Origin: Solirubrobacter pauli
GTDB taxonomy: Bacteria > Actinomycetota > Thermoleophilia > Solirubrobacterales > Solirubrobacteraceae
Assembly (NCBI RefSeq): GCF_003633755.1
Contig: NZ_RBIL01000001.1
Span: forward strand, 1,101,426-1,165,425
Reading direction: 5' to 3'
DNA length: 64,000 nt
This document shows, piece after piece, positions 34,121 to 44,358 of this stretch (position 1 is the first letter of the stretch; each line of letters starts with the position of its first letter). The translations under genes were made by a program, and so were the position numbers. Under the pieces are notes generated by a model that made no database searches, was not told the DNA's origin, and worked only from the letters and a program-made list of their open reading frames with translations.

Positions 34121-35273
34121 GCGAGCGGTAGGCGGCCTGCTCGGGCGTCAGCTCGTCGATCTCGACGCCCAGCGCCGCCAGCTTCAGCGCGGCGACCTCA
34201 CGCTCGATCCCGTCGGGCACGGGATGCACGCCCGGGGTGAACGACCCCGTGGCCAGCGCTTCCGCCGCCAGCGCCTGCAGCGCGAACGACACGTCCATCA
34301 CCGCCGCCGGATGCCCTTCGGCGGCGGCGAGGTTCACGACCCGCCCGCCGGCGAGCAGGTTCAGCCGCCGGCCGCCGAGGTCGTACTGGCGCACGAGCGG
34401 CAGCACGTCACGCACCGACTGCGCCGCGGAGCGCAGATCGGGCAGCGAGATCTCGACGTCGAAGTGCCCCGCGTTGGCCAGCACCGCGCCGTCCTTCATC
34501 ACCGCGAAGTGCTCGGCGCGCAGCACGTCCTGCCCGCCGGTGACGGTGATGAACACGTCGCCGCGCGCGGCCGCGTCCAGCGACCGCGTGACGGAGAAGC
34601 CCTCCATCCGCGCCTCGAGCGCGCGGAGCGGGTCGACCTCGCAGACGATCACGGACGCCCCCAGGCCCTGGGCCGCGAGCGCGACCCCGCGCCCGGTCCA
34701 GCCGTAGCCGAGAACGACGACGGTCTGCCCGGCGAGCAGCACGTTCGTCGCGCGGAGGATGCCGTCCATCACGGACTGCCCGGTGCCGAACCGGTCGTTG
34801 AGCGCCTTCTCGGCGCGCGCCTCGTTGACCGCCAGCACCGGGACGGCGAGGTCCATCGCGCGTAGCCGCGCGAGCCCCGTCGTCGTCTCCTCGGTGCCGC
34901 CGAGCATGCCCTCGAGCAGCTGCGGCACGCTGTGGAGCGCGGTCAGGAGGTCGGCTCCGTCGTCGAGCACGATCCGCGGTGCGCGGGCCGCGACGGCGGC
35001 CACGCTGTCGGCCCAGTCGTCGGGCGCGCCGACGTGGACCTCCGCGATGTCGCCCAACGCGGCGGCGACGTCCGCCTGCGTGGCGTACGGGTTCGAGGCG
35101 CACAGCACCACGTCCGCGCCGCCGGCGGACAACGCCCGCACGAGCACCCCTGTCTCGGAGGTGATGTGCAGGCACAACCCCACGACCAGCCCGTCAAGGG
35201 GCCGGTCGCGGGAGAACCGCTCGCGGATCGACCGGAGGACGGGCATCTGCCCGTCCGCCCAGTCAATGCGCAA
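34095..35273 (-). CDS. Short-type S-adenosylhomocysteine (or S-inosylhomocysteine) hydrolase paralogue
   Basis: 392 residues, second of two SAHH-fold genes in tandem. Active-site elements retained: LHITSETGVL (His), VLDDGAD, GGTEETTTG, and K-x3-D in EKALNDRFGTGQS; NAD-binding VLGYGWTGRGVALAAQGLGA. It lacks the roughly 40-residue insertion of classical bacterial AhcY and also lacks the C-terminal Lys/Tyr tail (ends SPPPGR) that completes the partner NAD site. This shape matches archaeal-type enzymes, some of which act on S-inosylhomocysteine. Start is TTG 35273; ATG 35246 is the alternative. Confidence 0.85.
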   Translation of the reverse strand: MRIDWADGQMPVLRSIRERFSRDRPLDGLVVGLCLHITSETGVLVRALSAGGADVVLCASNPYATQADVAAALGDIAEVHVGAPDDWADSVAAVAARAPRIVLDDGADLLTALHSVPQLLEGMLGGTEETTTGLARLRAMDLAVPVLAVNEARAEKALNDRFGTGQSVMDGILRATNVLLAGQTVVVLGYGWTGRGVALAAQGLGASVIVCEVDPLRALEARMEGFSVTRSLDAAARGDVFITVTGGQDVLRAEHFAVMKDGAVLANAGHFDVEISLPDLRSAAQSVRDVLPLVRQYDLGGRRLNLLAGGRVVNLAAAEGHPAAVMDVSFALQALAAEALATGSFTPGVHPVPDGIEREVAALKLAALGVEIDELTPEQAAYRSLTSPPPGR

Positions 35274-35274
35274 T

Positions 35275-35289
35275 AAGCCGGATGACGGC

Positions 35290-35291
<2 letters not shown>
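35275..35291 (-). terminator. Small hairpin between the two hydrolase genes
   Basis: AAGCCG / CGGCTT with a 5-nt loop, overlapping the ahcY stop and ending 2 nt before the next start. It may attenuate expression of the second hydrolase; it is weak as a terminator. Confidence 0.35.
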
Positions 35292-36707
<1,416 letters not shown>

Positions 36708-36711
<4 letters not shown>

Positions 36712-37094
36712 ACGGTCTCCGGGGTGGGGGTGGGGATGCGGCGCGCCAGCGCGGCGAGGAGGCGCTCGTGCTTCGTCTGCTCGAAGCGCAGCCAGTCGGA
36801 CGACGACACGTCCTCCGGGCGCTGCGCCTCGGCCTCGAACCAGGCGTCCGTGGCCTGGCGGAGCTCACCGTCACGGCGCAGCCGCAGGGCGAACGCGAGA
36901 TCGGACAGGCCGATGTCGTGCTCGTCCAGCAGCTCGCGCAAGGTGCGCAGGCGCTGCAGCTCGGCCGGGCCGTACAGCCGGTAGCCGGCGGCCGAGCGCT
37001 TGGGCTCGAGGAGCCCGACGCGTTCGACGTAACGGAGCATCCGCGGGCTCCAGCCCGTGGTCTCAGCCGCTTCGTTGATCGTGAGCGCGTCCAC
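36708..37094 (-). CDS. MerR-family regulator of the ahcY operon
   Basis: 128 residues. N-terminal winged helix ([26 protein letters not shown], residues about 4-70) and a short C-terminal helix region without metal-binding cysteines, so a non-metal MerR. Start GTG 37094. Upstream lies a 9-bp-arm palindrome (37114-37137), the expected autoregulatory operator. Coupling to ahcY suggests it senses a methyl-cycle or thiol metabolite; the ligand is unknown. Confidence 0.87.
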
Positions 37095-37113
37095 TGGGGG
37101 CCAGTGTAGCGAG

Positions 37114-37137
37114 ACCTTGACAGAGTTGTGTCAAGGT
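37114..37137. promoter_or_regulatory. Palindromic MerR operator with embedded TTGACA on both strands
   Basis: Perfect arms ACCTTGACA / TGTCAAGGT separated by 6 nt. TTGACA occurs in each arm on each strand, so -35 elements for the merR-ahcY operon and for the divergent small ORF overlap the operator. This is the usual layout for MerR-family autoregulation. Confidence 0.75.
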
Positions 37138-37172
37138 TTGCCTTTGTGAGCGCTTGAGGGTCTGTGGGCAGG

Positions 37173-37334
37173 ATGACCGCCATGCCCCTGATGAAGACCC
37201 TGATGAAGTTCGCCCGGACCCCACAGGGCCGCAAGCTCACCAACCAGGCGATGACCTACGCGCGCAGCCCGCAGGGCCGCAAGACGCTCGCCCAGGTGCA
37301 GCGCCAGCTCAGCCAGCGACGTAAGCCGCGCTGA
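37173..37334 (+). CDS. Small basic protein with duplicated PQGRK motif
   Basis: 53 codons from ATG 37173, or 50 from ATG 37182, which has the better-spaced ribosome site (AGGA, 8 nt). The protein is basic and carries an internal duplication: FARTPQGRKLTNQA and YARSPQGRKTLAQV, each predicted helical. It diverges from merR across the palindromic operator, so it may belong to the same regulon. Its end overlaps the convergent GGDEF gene by 26 bp. Short actinobacterial proteins with this type of repeat exist, but I cannot name a function. Confidence 0.7.
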   Translation: MTAMPLMKTLMKFARTPQGRKLTNQAMTYARSPQGRKTLAQVQRQLSQRRKPR

Positions 37335-38760
37335 CGTCGGCGGCGGGATCGGCCAGGCCGAGCCGCCGTCCGAACTCGCCCGCCAGCGCCGCGGCGCGTG
37401 CCTCGTCCTCGCCGCGCTCATCCAGCAGCGCCACGAGGACGGCGCGCGCCTGCTCGGCCTGTCCGGCGCGCCGGTGGCGCTTGCGCGCGTACATGCGCTC
37501 GTCGGCGAGGCGCAGCGCGTCCTCGACCCTGCCCGCCTCCTCCGGGATCAGCACGAGGCCGTGCGAGGCCGTGATCTGGAAGCCCTCGCCGCGCTCACCG
37601 AGCGCGGCCACCGCGCGCGCCACGCGGGGCGCGTCGTCGCCGAGCGCGTGCGGCAGCAACAAGCAGAACTCGTCCCCGCCCAGGCGGAACGCGCGCCCGC
37701 CGACCATGGCCAGGCGCGGGGCGAGGCGCTGCAGCAGCGCGTCGCCCGCGGCGTGCCCGAAGTCGTCGTTGTAGGCCTTGAACCCGTCGAGGTCGAAGAA
37801 GGCGAGCGTGTGCGGACGTTGCCCGGCGATGGCACGATCGAGCTGGAGCAGCAGCGCCCGCCGATTCGGGAGACCGGTCAGCTTGTCGGTGAGCGCCTCG
37901 CGCCGCGCGGAATGCAGCAACCCGAGGTTCTCGCGCAGCATCAGCACCGCGCGGGCCAGCGCGGCCAGCAGCGCGCCGGCGGCCATGAAGGCCGCGACCG
38001 GCTCGCCGGACGCGATGCCGCAGTAGAGCGCGACCGCGATGGCAACCGCCCCGGCGCCAAGCGGCAGCGCGGCCGTCGACCACCCGACCCGCGTAGCCGT
38101 CGGCGTCGGCGTCGGCTGCCAGGACGCGAGCGCGATGAAGATGAGCGCGGTCGCCCACAGCACCTGGACGAGCGGGCCCGTCGTCTCGCCGAACACCACC
38201 AGCATGTCCCCCGTGGAGGTCACGACGAGCCCGATGCCGGCGAACAGCCAGGCGCGTCCCGGGCGCCAGCTCGTCGCCGCGAAGCCGACCAGGACGAGCG
38301 CCAGCAGCACGAGGTCGCAGACGATGTTGGCCAGCAGCCCGGCGACGATGTGCGGCTCGCTGTGGGTCGCGCCGCGCAGCGGCCCGTAGGCGAGTGCTCC
38401 CAGCGCGGCGAGCGTGAACGCCGCCAGCACGCCGTCCACGGCGAGCCAGACGGGGAACGGGCGGATGCGGCCGTGCAGGAAGAGGCTCAACCCGAGGAAC
38501 TCGCAGGCGAACATGCCGGCGAACAGGACGCCCGCGACCGCATCCCAGCCGAGGTCCAGCGCGATGCCGCCGGCGACCCACTGCCCGATGCCGACCGCCG
38601 CGAGCGCCCACACGCGACGGTTGCGCGGGACGGTGACCGCCCGGACGCCGATCAGCGCGGCGGCCGCGGCCTCGGCCGCCACGAACAGCGCGTGCCAGCC
38701 GGTCACAGCCAGGACCGCGACGGCGCCGATCAAGAGGGCGAAGGCCAAGCGGATTCCCAT
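37309..38760 (-). CDS. Membrane-bound GGDEF diguanylate cyclase (copy 1)
   Basis: 483 residues: eight or more helices across about 5-270, then a GGDEF domain (about 290-440) with the intact signature LGGDEF near 358 and FFDLDGFKAYNDDFGHAAGD. It should make c-di-GMP. The RxxD inhibitory site normally five residues before GGDEF is missing (GRAFRLGGDEF), so product inhibition is not expected. The tail (RRAGQAEQARAVLV, LAGEFGRRLGL) is shared with the next gene. ATG 38760. Confidence 0.92.
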   Translation of the reverse strand: MGIRLAFALLIGAVAVLAVTGWHALFVAAEAAAAALIGVRAVTVPRNRRVWALAAVGIGQWVAGGIALDLGWDAVAGVLFAGMFACEFLGLSLFLHGRIRPFPVWLAVDGVLAAFTLAALGALAYGPLRGATHSEPHIVAGLLANIVCDLVLLALVLVGFAATSWRPGRAWLFAGIGLVVTSTGDMLVVFGETTGPLVQVLWATALIFIALASWQPTPTPTATRVGWSTAALPLGAGAVAIAVALYCGIASGEPVAAFMAAGALLAALARAVLMLRENLGLLHSARREALTDKLTGLPNRRALLLQLDRAIAGQRPHTLAFFDLDGFKAYNDDFGHAAGDALLQRLAPRLAMVGGRAFRLGGDEFCLLLPHALGDDAPRVARAVAALGERGEGFQITASHGLVLIPEEAGRVEDALRLADERMYARKRHRRAGQAEQARAVLVALLDERGEDEARAAALAGEFGRRLGLADPAADVSAAYVAG

Positions 38761-38796
38761 CCCTCCTGGATTCGGCCGCCGGGCCGAGATCTGAAG

Positions 38797-40227
38797 TCAG
38801 CCGGTGGGGACCGCCGCGACCATGCGCGGGTCGTCCGCGGCCGCGCCGGTCAGGCCCAGTCGTCGCCCGAACTCGCCCGCGAGCACCGCGGCGTCGTCCT
38901 CGTCCTCGCCGCGCTCGAGCAGCAGCTGCACCAGCACGGCCCGCGCCTGGCTCGCCTGGCCGGCGCGACGGCGCCGCTTGCGCGCGTACATCCGCTCGTC
39001 GGCGCGCCGCAGCGCCTCGCCCGGGTTGTCGACCTCGTCCGGGATCAGCACGAGCCCGTGCGAGGCGCTGATCTCGAAGCCGTCCCCCTGCTCGCGCAGC
39101 GCGAGGACCGCCGCGACGAGCTCGGGCGAGGCGTCGTCGAGCCGCGCGGGCACGAGCAGGCAGAACTCGTCGCCGCCGAGGCGGTAGGAGCGGCCCGCGC
39201 ACGCGTCCAGCTGCGGGGCGAGCCGCTGCAGCAGCGCGTCGCCGGCCGCGTGGCCGAACGCGTCGTTGTACTCCTTGAAGCCGTCGAGGTCGAAGAACAC
39301 CAGCGTGTGCGGCGTCCGGGCGGCGAGCGCGGCGTCGAGGCCGTCGAGGAGCGCACGGCGGTTGGGGAGCCCGGTGAGCTTGTCGGTGACCGCTTCGGCG
39401 CGGGCGACCCGCACGAGCTGCTGGTTCTCGGCGAGCAGGAGCGCCGCCCGGATCAGGCCGACGAGCAGCGCGCCGCCGGCGAGCACGACCGTGACCGGGT
39501 TGCCGCCGGTCAGCGCGGCGTGCATCAGGAGGCCGACGCTGAGCGCGCCGCCGGTGATCGGGACGGCCGCGGCGACGACGCCGCCGACGCGGCGCTCACG
39601 CGGCGCGGACGGGTGGAAGGCGGCGTACGAGGTGAGGATCAGCGCCGCGCACCAGGCGGCCAGCGCGGTCCGCGGCGGGTCGAGCGGGTTCGTGAGCGTG
39701 AGGTCGTTGGCGACGAGGAACGCCTCGCCGGCCGCGATCACCCACCAGGCACGGGCGGGCCGCCAGCCGTTGACGGCGAAGGCCAGCACGATCGTCGTCA
39801 CCAGCATCGCGTCGCCGGCGAGCGCCGTGGCGGGCACGCGCAGGCCGAGCCCGACGAGCGAGTCGCTGACGAAGGCGGTCAGGATCGCGCCCGCCGTGAG
39901 GCCGACGATGATCCCGTCGAACGCGAGCCAGCGGCTGCGCAGCTGCGTCGCGGCGAGCGACACGAGGCCCGCCTGGGCGAAGGCGAAGGAGACCAGGAAG
40001 AGGGCGTTGAGCCGCTGGGGGTCGAGGTCGCCGATCGCCCACGCGACGTTGGCGACGGTCAGCAGCGCGAACGCGAGCCGCGCCTGCGGGCGGCGCACCG
40101 TCTGGATCGCGAGCAGCGTGACCGCGATCAGCTGCGCGCCGAGGCGCAGGACGTCGAGGCCCGTCAGCAGGTAGGCGGCGCAGGCAGCGAGCAGGACGCC
40201 GAACACGGCGTGAGGGAAACGGGCCAC
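38797..40227 (-). CDS. Membrane-bound GGDEF diguanylate cyclase (copy 2)
   Basis: 476 residues from GTG 40227. Same architecture as the downstream neighbour: multi-helix membrane sensor (about 8-265), GGDEF domain with LGGDEF near 348 and FFDLDGFKEYNDAFGHAAGD, no RxxD inhibitory site (GRSYRLGGDEF), and the same C-terminal segment. The GGDEF and tail are far more alike between the two copies than the membrane parts, suggesting tandem duplication followed by divergence of the sensor. 36 nt separate the two genes. Confidence 0.92.
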   Translation of the reverse strand: MARFPHAVFGVLLAACAAYLLTGLDVLRLGAQLIAVTLLAIQTVRRPQARLAFALLTVANVAWAIGDLDPQRLNALFLVSFAFAQAGLVSLAATQLRSRWLAFDGIIVGLTAGAILTAFVSDSLVGLGLRVPATALAGDAMLVTTIVLAFAVNGWRPARAWWVIAAGEAFLVANDLTLTNPLDPPRTALAAWCAALILTSYAAFHPSAPRERRVGGVVAAAVPITGGALSVGLLMHAALTGGNPVTVVLAGGALLVGLIRAALLLAENQQLVRVARAEAVTDKLTGLPNRRALLDGLDAALAARTPHTLVFFDLDGFKEYNDAFGHAAGDALLQRLAPQLDACAGRSYRLGGDEFCLLVPARLDDASPELVAAVLALREQGDGFEISASHGLVLIPDEVDNPGEALRRADERMYARKRRRRAGQASQARAVLVQLLLERGEDEDDAAVLAGEFGRRLGLTGAAADDPRMVAAVPTG

Positions 40228-40290
40228 TGGCGTCGCGATCGGTAGATCCCGCGGGAACTTGAGGGCCGTGGGTCGGATAGCGTCAGGAGC

Positions 40291-41901
40291 ATGTCCAGTG
40301 GAGCCGAAGTTGTCGTCGCGGCGCTCGAGCGGGCAGGGGTCGAAGTGGCGTTCGGGCTGCCGGGCGTGCACAACCTCGCGCTCTGGTCCGCGCTGCGGGA
40401 GTCGTCCATCCGTCTGGTCGGCGTGCGCCACGAGCAGGCCGCGGCCTACGCCGCCGACGGCTACGCGCGGGCGACCGGCAAGCTCGGCGTCGCGATCGTC
40501 ACCACGGGCCCGGGTGCGGCGAACACGCTCGGCGCCGTCGGCGAGGCGTGGGCGTCGCGCTCGCCGATCCTGGTGATCGCGACCGACATCCCGTCGGTGC
40601 TGCGGCGCCCCGACGACTACCGCGGCGTCCTGCACGAGACCGACGGCCAGCCGGCGATGTTCGCCCCGGTCACCAAGGCGGTCCATGTCGCGCACGCGGC
40701 GGGCGTGGTCGAGCAGGCCGCGGAGGCTGCGATCCACGCCGCGCTGACCGCCCCGACACGGCCCGTGTACCTCGAGATCGCGACGGACCTGCTGGCGACG
40801 CAGGTCCCGAGCGTCGACGACCTCCCGGGCGGTCTCGACCGTCCGGCCACGATGCCCGTGGACGCGCCGGACCTCTCCCCCGCGCTGCGCGCGCTGGACG
40901 GCGCCCGGCGCCCGTTGATCTGGGCCGGTGGCGGCGCCCGCGACGCGGCCGGAGCCGTCCACGCGCTGGCCGAGGCGCTCGCCGCGCCGGTGCTCACCAC
41001 GTACGGCGCCGCCGGCCTCCTCGGCCCCGGCCACCCGCTGGCGGTCGGCCTACCGCCGCACGTGGAGGCCGCCGGCCGGCTGTGGGACGAGGCGGACGTC
41101 GTGGTCGCGGTCGGCTCGGACCTGGACGGCGTCCAGACCCAGAACTTCGCCCAGCCGCAGCCCGAGACGCTGATCGCCATCGGGCTCGAGGCGCCGACGA
41201 ACTACCACGTCGACGTCTTCCTGGCCGGCGACGCGGCCGTCGCCGGCGAGCTGGCGGCGGCGCTGCCCCCGCGCACCGGGGCGGCGCGCGACCTGGCGGC
41301 GGTCCGCGCCGACGCCTGCGCCGCGCTGGACGCGACCGCGCTGCGCTTCCTGGACGCGATCCGCTTCGCGCTCCCGGCCGACGGCAACCTCGTCGTCGAC
41401 ATGTGCATCCCCGGCTACTGGCTGGCCGGCTTCCACACGCCGGCCACACCGCGGCGGCTGCAGGTGCCGCTCGGCTGGGGGACGCTCGGCTACGCGTTCC
41501 CGGCCGCGCTCGGCACCGCCCTGGCCGGCACGGGCCCGACGGTCTCGATCTCCGGCGACGGCGGCTTCCTGTTCGCCGCGGGCGAGCTCGCGACGATGGC
41601 GCAGGAGCAGCTCCCGCTGACCGCCGTGATCGTCGACGACGGCGGCTACGGCATGCTCCGCTACGACCAGGTCCGCGCTGGCGTCGAGACCTACGGCGTG
41701 GACCTGCACACCCCGGACTTCGAAGCGCTCGCGGCGTCCTTCGGCGTCTGGTCGGAGACGGTGTTCGGCCTCGACGACGACTTCGGCGAGGCGCTCGCCC
41801 GCCACATCGAGTCCGGCCAGCCGTCCGTGCTCGTGGCCAAGACGCCCGAGCCGCTCGTGCCGCCGCCCAACACGTCGCCGAACTGGTACCGCAAGCGCTA
41901 G
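40291..41901 (+). CDS. Thiamine diphosphate-dependent enzyme, acetolactate synthase-like
   Basis: 536 residues with the three ThDP-enzyme domains. Catalytic Glu is E48 in VRHEQAAAYAADGYAR; the cofactor motif GDGGFLFAAGELATMA through DDGGYGM is complete near 425-455. The FAD-binding features of true acetolactate synthase are not evident, so it may be a decarboxylase or lyase (oxalyl-CoA decarboxylase, sulfopyruvate or benzoylformate-like). It converges on an aldehyde dehydrogenase (stops adjacent: TAG then CTA), which fits a decarboxylase producing an aldehyde for that enzyme. Confidence 0.85.
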   Translation: MSSGAEVVVAALERAGVEVAFGLPGVHNLALWSALRESSIRLVGVRHEQAAAYAADGYARATGKLGVAIVTTGPGAANTLGAVGEAWASRSPILVIATDIPSVLRRPDDYRGVLHETDGQPAMFAPVTKAVHVAHAAGVVEQAAEAAIHAALTAPTRPVYLEIATDLLATQVPSVDDLPGGLDRPATMPVDAPDLSPALRALDGARRPLIWAGGGARDAAGAVHALAEALAAPVLTTYGAAGLLGPGHPLAVGLPPHVEAAGRLWDEADVVVAVGSDLDGVQTQNFAQPQPETLIAIGLEAPTNYHVDVFLAGDAAVAGELAAALPPRTGAARDLAAVRADACAALDATALRFLDAIRFALPADGNLVVDMCIPGYWLAGFHTPATPRRLQVPLGWGTLGYAFPAALGTALAGTGPTVSISGDGGFLFAAGELATMAQEQLPLTAVIVDDGGYGMLRYDQVRAGVETYGVDLHTPDFEALAASFGVWSETVFGLDDDFGEALARHIESGQPSVLVAKTPEPLVPPPNTSPNWYRKR

Positions 41902-43464
41902 CTACAAGCGGAAGTCCTGGTCCGAGGGCAGCTCGACGTTGTCCATCTGGGCCTTCTGCAGCTTGCCGGCGTAGTCCCAGTTCATCGACTGCCAGCGCGT
42001 GAACTGGTCGAGCACCCAGATGCCGGACTGGCGGGAGCCGTTGCCGGACTTGCCGTTGCCGCCGAACGGCAGGTGCGCCTCGGCCCCGCTCGTCGAGTTG
42101 TTGACGGAGACCATGCCGGCGGTGATGCGCTCGCGGAAGCGGAACGCGTTCTCGCCCGAGCGCGTGTAGATCGCGCTCGAGAGGCCGTAGCCGTGGCCGT
42201 TGGCGAGCTCCATCGCCTCGTCGAAGTCGCTGAACTTGGCGACGCCGACGATCGGGCCGAACGTCTCGGTCGAGTAGATCTCGTCGTCGGCGGTCACGCC
42301 GACGACGAGCGTCGGGTGGTAGAAGATCCCGCCGTCGGGGTCGCCGACGAAGCCGTCGCGCGGGTTGTCGGCCGTGATCCGGCCGCGCGGGCCGACGACG
42401 TCGTGGTGGTCGCGGATCAGGCCGAGCCAGTCCTCGAAGCGCTCGGCGAAGCGCTCGTGGATCATCGGGCCGTAGAGCACGCCGTCCGCGGTCGGGTCGC
42501 CCACCGGGGAGGCGCTCAGGCGCTCGCGCAGCTTGGCGACGAACTCGTCGTGGACCGACTCGTGGACGATCGCGGTGCCGAGCGACGTGCAGCGCTGGCC
42601 GGCGGTGCCGTAGCCGCCGAAGAGGGCGCCTTCGACGGCGAGGTCGACGTCGGCGTCGTCCATCACGACCATCGGGTTCTTGCCGCCGAGCTCCAGGCAC
42701 GGCGACTGCAGGTGACGCCCGCAGAGCGCGCCGATCTCCGCGCCGACCGCGCTCGAGCCGGTGAAGCCCACCTTGTCGACCAGGCCGGCTTCCAAGGACG
42801 CCTTCAGGCCCTCGAAGGTGTCCGTCCCGCTCGCCTGCACCAGGTGCAGGACGCCCGCGGGCACGCCGCCGGCGTGGAAGATCCGGACCATCGCGTCGCC
42901 GAGCGCGGCGCTGTACTCCGCCGGCTTCCAGACGACCGCGTTGCCGCACAGGATCGCGGGCACGAGGTACCAGGCGGGCACCGCGACCGGGAAGTTGCCG
43001 GCCGTGATGATCGCGGCCACGCCGACCGGCACGCGGAACGTGAACAGCTGCTTGTCCGGCATCTCCGACGGCACCGTCTGGCCGTACAGCCGCCGCCCTT
43101 CGCCGAGGAAGAAGTCGCACGTGTCGACGATCTCCTGGACCTCGCCGAGCGCCTCCGGGTACGGCTTGCCGATCTCGCGCGTGACGAGCGCGGCGAGCGC
43201 CTCCTTGTTGGCCTCGAACAGCCGTCCCACCTGCGCGATCACGCGCCCGCGCGCAGGCGCGGGGACCTTCGCCCAGTCCTTCTGCGCGGCGCGCGCGGCC
43301 GCCGCGGCGTCGACGAAGGTCTGCGCGTCGCCGAGCAGGATCTCGGCGACCGCGTCGTCGAGCTTGGCGGGGTTGGTGGACGTCAGGCGGCCGCCGGGAG
43401 CGTCCTGGCGCGCCTCGCCGTCGACGATCGAGGCGACGGTGGTCGCGGCAACGGTGGAGGACAT
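41902..43464 (-). CDS. NAD(P)-dependent aldehyde dehydrogenase
   Basis: 520 residues from ATG 43464. Family motifs: ITAGNFPVAVPAWYLVPAIL, VVWKPAEYS, GFTGSSAVGAEI (cofactor), the catalytic Glu in LELGGKNPMVV, and the nucleophile Cys in GTAGQRCTS near residue 292. The subgroup looks nearest to semialdehyde dehydrogenases, but the substrate cannot be set from sequence. Divergent from the PAP2 gene with 48 nt between, convergent with the ThDP enzyme. Confidence 0.88.
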   Translation of the reverse strand: MSSTVAATTVASIVDGEARQDAPGGRLTSTNPAKLDDAVAEILLGDAQTFVDAAAAARAAQKDWAKVPAPARGRVIAQVGRLFEANKEALAALVTREIGKPYPEALGEVQEIVDTCDFFLGEGRRLYGQTVPSEMPDKQLFTFRVPVGVAAIITAGNFPVAVPAWYLVPAILCGNAVVWKPAEYSAALGDAMVRIFHAGGVPAGVLHLVQASGTDTFEGLKASLEAGLVDKVGFTGSSAVGAEIGALCGRHLQSPCLELGGKNPMVVMDDADVDLAVEGALFGGYGTAGQRCTSLGTAIVHESVHDEFVAKLRERLSASPVGDPTADGVLYGPMIHERFAERFEDWLGLIRDHHDVVGPRGRITADNPRDGFVGDPDGGIFYHPTLVVGVTADDEIYSTETFGPIVGVAKFSDFDEAMELANGHGYGLSSAIYTRSGENAFRFRERITAGMVSVNNSTSGAEAHLPFGGNGKSGNGSRQSGIWVLDQFTRWQSMNWDYAGKLQKAQMDNVELPSDQDFRL

Positions 43465-43512
43465 GACCACAGACGGTACTCGCGCACCGGTGGTTGGGTA
43501 GCGCCTGCGGAA

Positions 43513-44358
43513 GTGAAGCTCGCCCGGGACGCGTTCCTCGTCCTCGCCGCGCTCGCGCTGTGCCCCGTGGTGGCGCTGCTCGCGCCGGACGAGGCACCTC
43601 TCGATCGGACCCGCGCGCTCGCTGACGCCGAGCGCGCGCTGGGCCTGTTTTTCGAGCCGGCCGTGCACGAGTGGGTCGCGGCGCGGCCGGCGCTCCTCAC
43701 CGCCGCCGGGCTGTTCTACGTGTGGGTGCACGTGCCGGCGACGATCGGCGCGCTGATCTGGGCCCGGCTCGAGCGGCCCCGCGCGTTCCCGTTCGCGCGC
43801 GACGTGTTCCTGGTGACCCAGGCGATCACCGTCGCCGGGTACCTGGCGTTCCCGGTCGCGCCGCCGCGGATGGCGCCGGAGCTCGGCTTCACGGACACGC
43901 TGAGCGCCGTGTACGGGACGGGCGGCGAGGCGCTCGCGCACTCGGTCCAGAGCCCCTACGCGGCGATGCCGAGCGGGCACGTGGCGTTCGCGCTGATCGC
44001 GGCGGGAACGGTGTTCGCGCTCGTGCGCTCCCGGGTGCTGCGGGTCGGCGCCGTGCTCTACGTCGGGCTCGTGGTGGCGATCATCATCGGCACCGCCAAC
44101 CACTTCTGGGTCGACGCCGCGGGTGGGGCGCTCGCCGCGGCGCTCGGGTTGCTGACAATTTCGATCCAACGGCGCGTCGGCGCCCGTATGAGGGGTGATG
44201 ACGGTGACGGCGCTCAGGAAGCGCTCACGCGCGGTGGTGATCGGCGCGGGCCTGGGCGGCCTGGCGCTGGCGCTGCGGCTGCAGGGGCAGGGCTACGAGG
44301 TGACGGTGCTCGAGCAGCGCTCCGCGCCCGGCGGCCGGGCCGCTCAGCTGCGCGATAG
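43513..44358 (+). CDS. PAP2-family membrane phosphatase overlapping crtI
   Basis: 281 residues from GTG 43513 with about six helices. Phosphatase motifs MPSGHVAF (near 153) and ANHFWVDAAGG (near 195) are present, as in AUR1-like PAP2 proteins; the first motif (KxxxxxxRP) is not obvious. The frame runs on past the last helix for about 60 hydrophilic residues (RRVGARMRG onward) and ends 161 bp inside crtI in a different frame, an unusually long same-strand overlap. Possibly a prenyl or lipid phosphate phosphatase linked to the carotenoid operon. Confidence 0.72.
   Translation: MKLARDAFLVLAALALCPVVALLAPDEAPLDRTRALADAERALGLFFEPAVHEWVAARPALLTAAGLFYVWVHVPATIGALIWARLERPRAFPFARDVFLVTQAITVAGYLAFPVAPPRMAPELGFTDTLSAVYGTGGEALAHSVQSPYAAMPSGHVAFALIAAGTVFALVRSRVLRVGAVLYVGLVVAIIIGTANHFWVDAAGGALAAALGLLTISIQRRVGARMRGDDGDGAQEALTRGGDRRGPGRPGAGAAAAGAGLRGDGARAALRARRPGRSAAR

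Noticed and set aside
37474-40245. A 2.8-kb open frame opposite the two GGDEF genes
   Set aside because: Antisense shadow; the minus strand has clear domains, membrane helices and normal codon use.
40291-41901. ilvB (branched-chain acetolactate synthase)
   Set aside because: No ilvN or ilvC beside it and the FAD-binding features are not evident; kept as a ThDP enzyme of unknown substrate.
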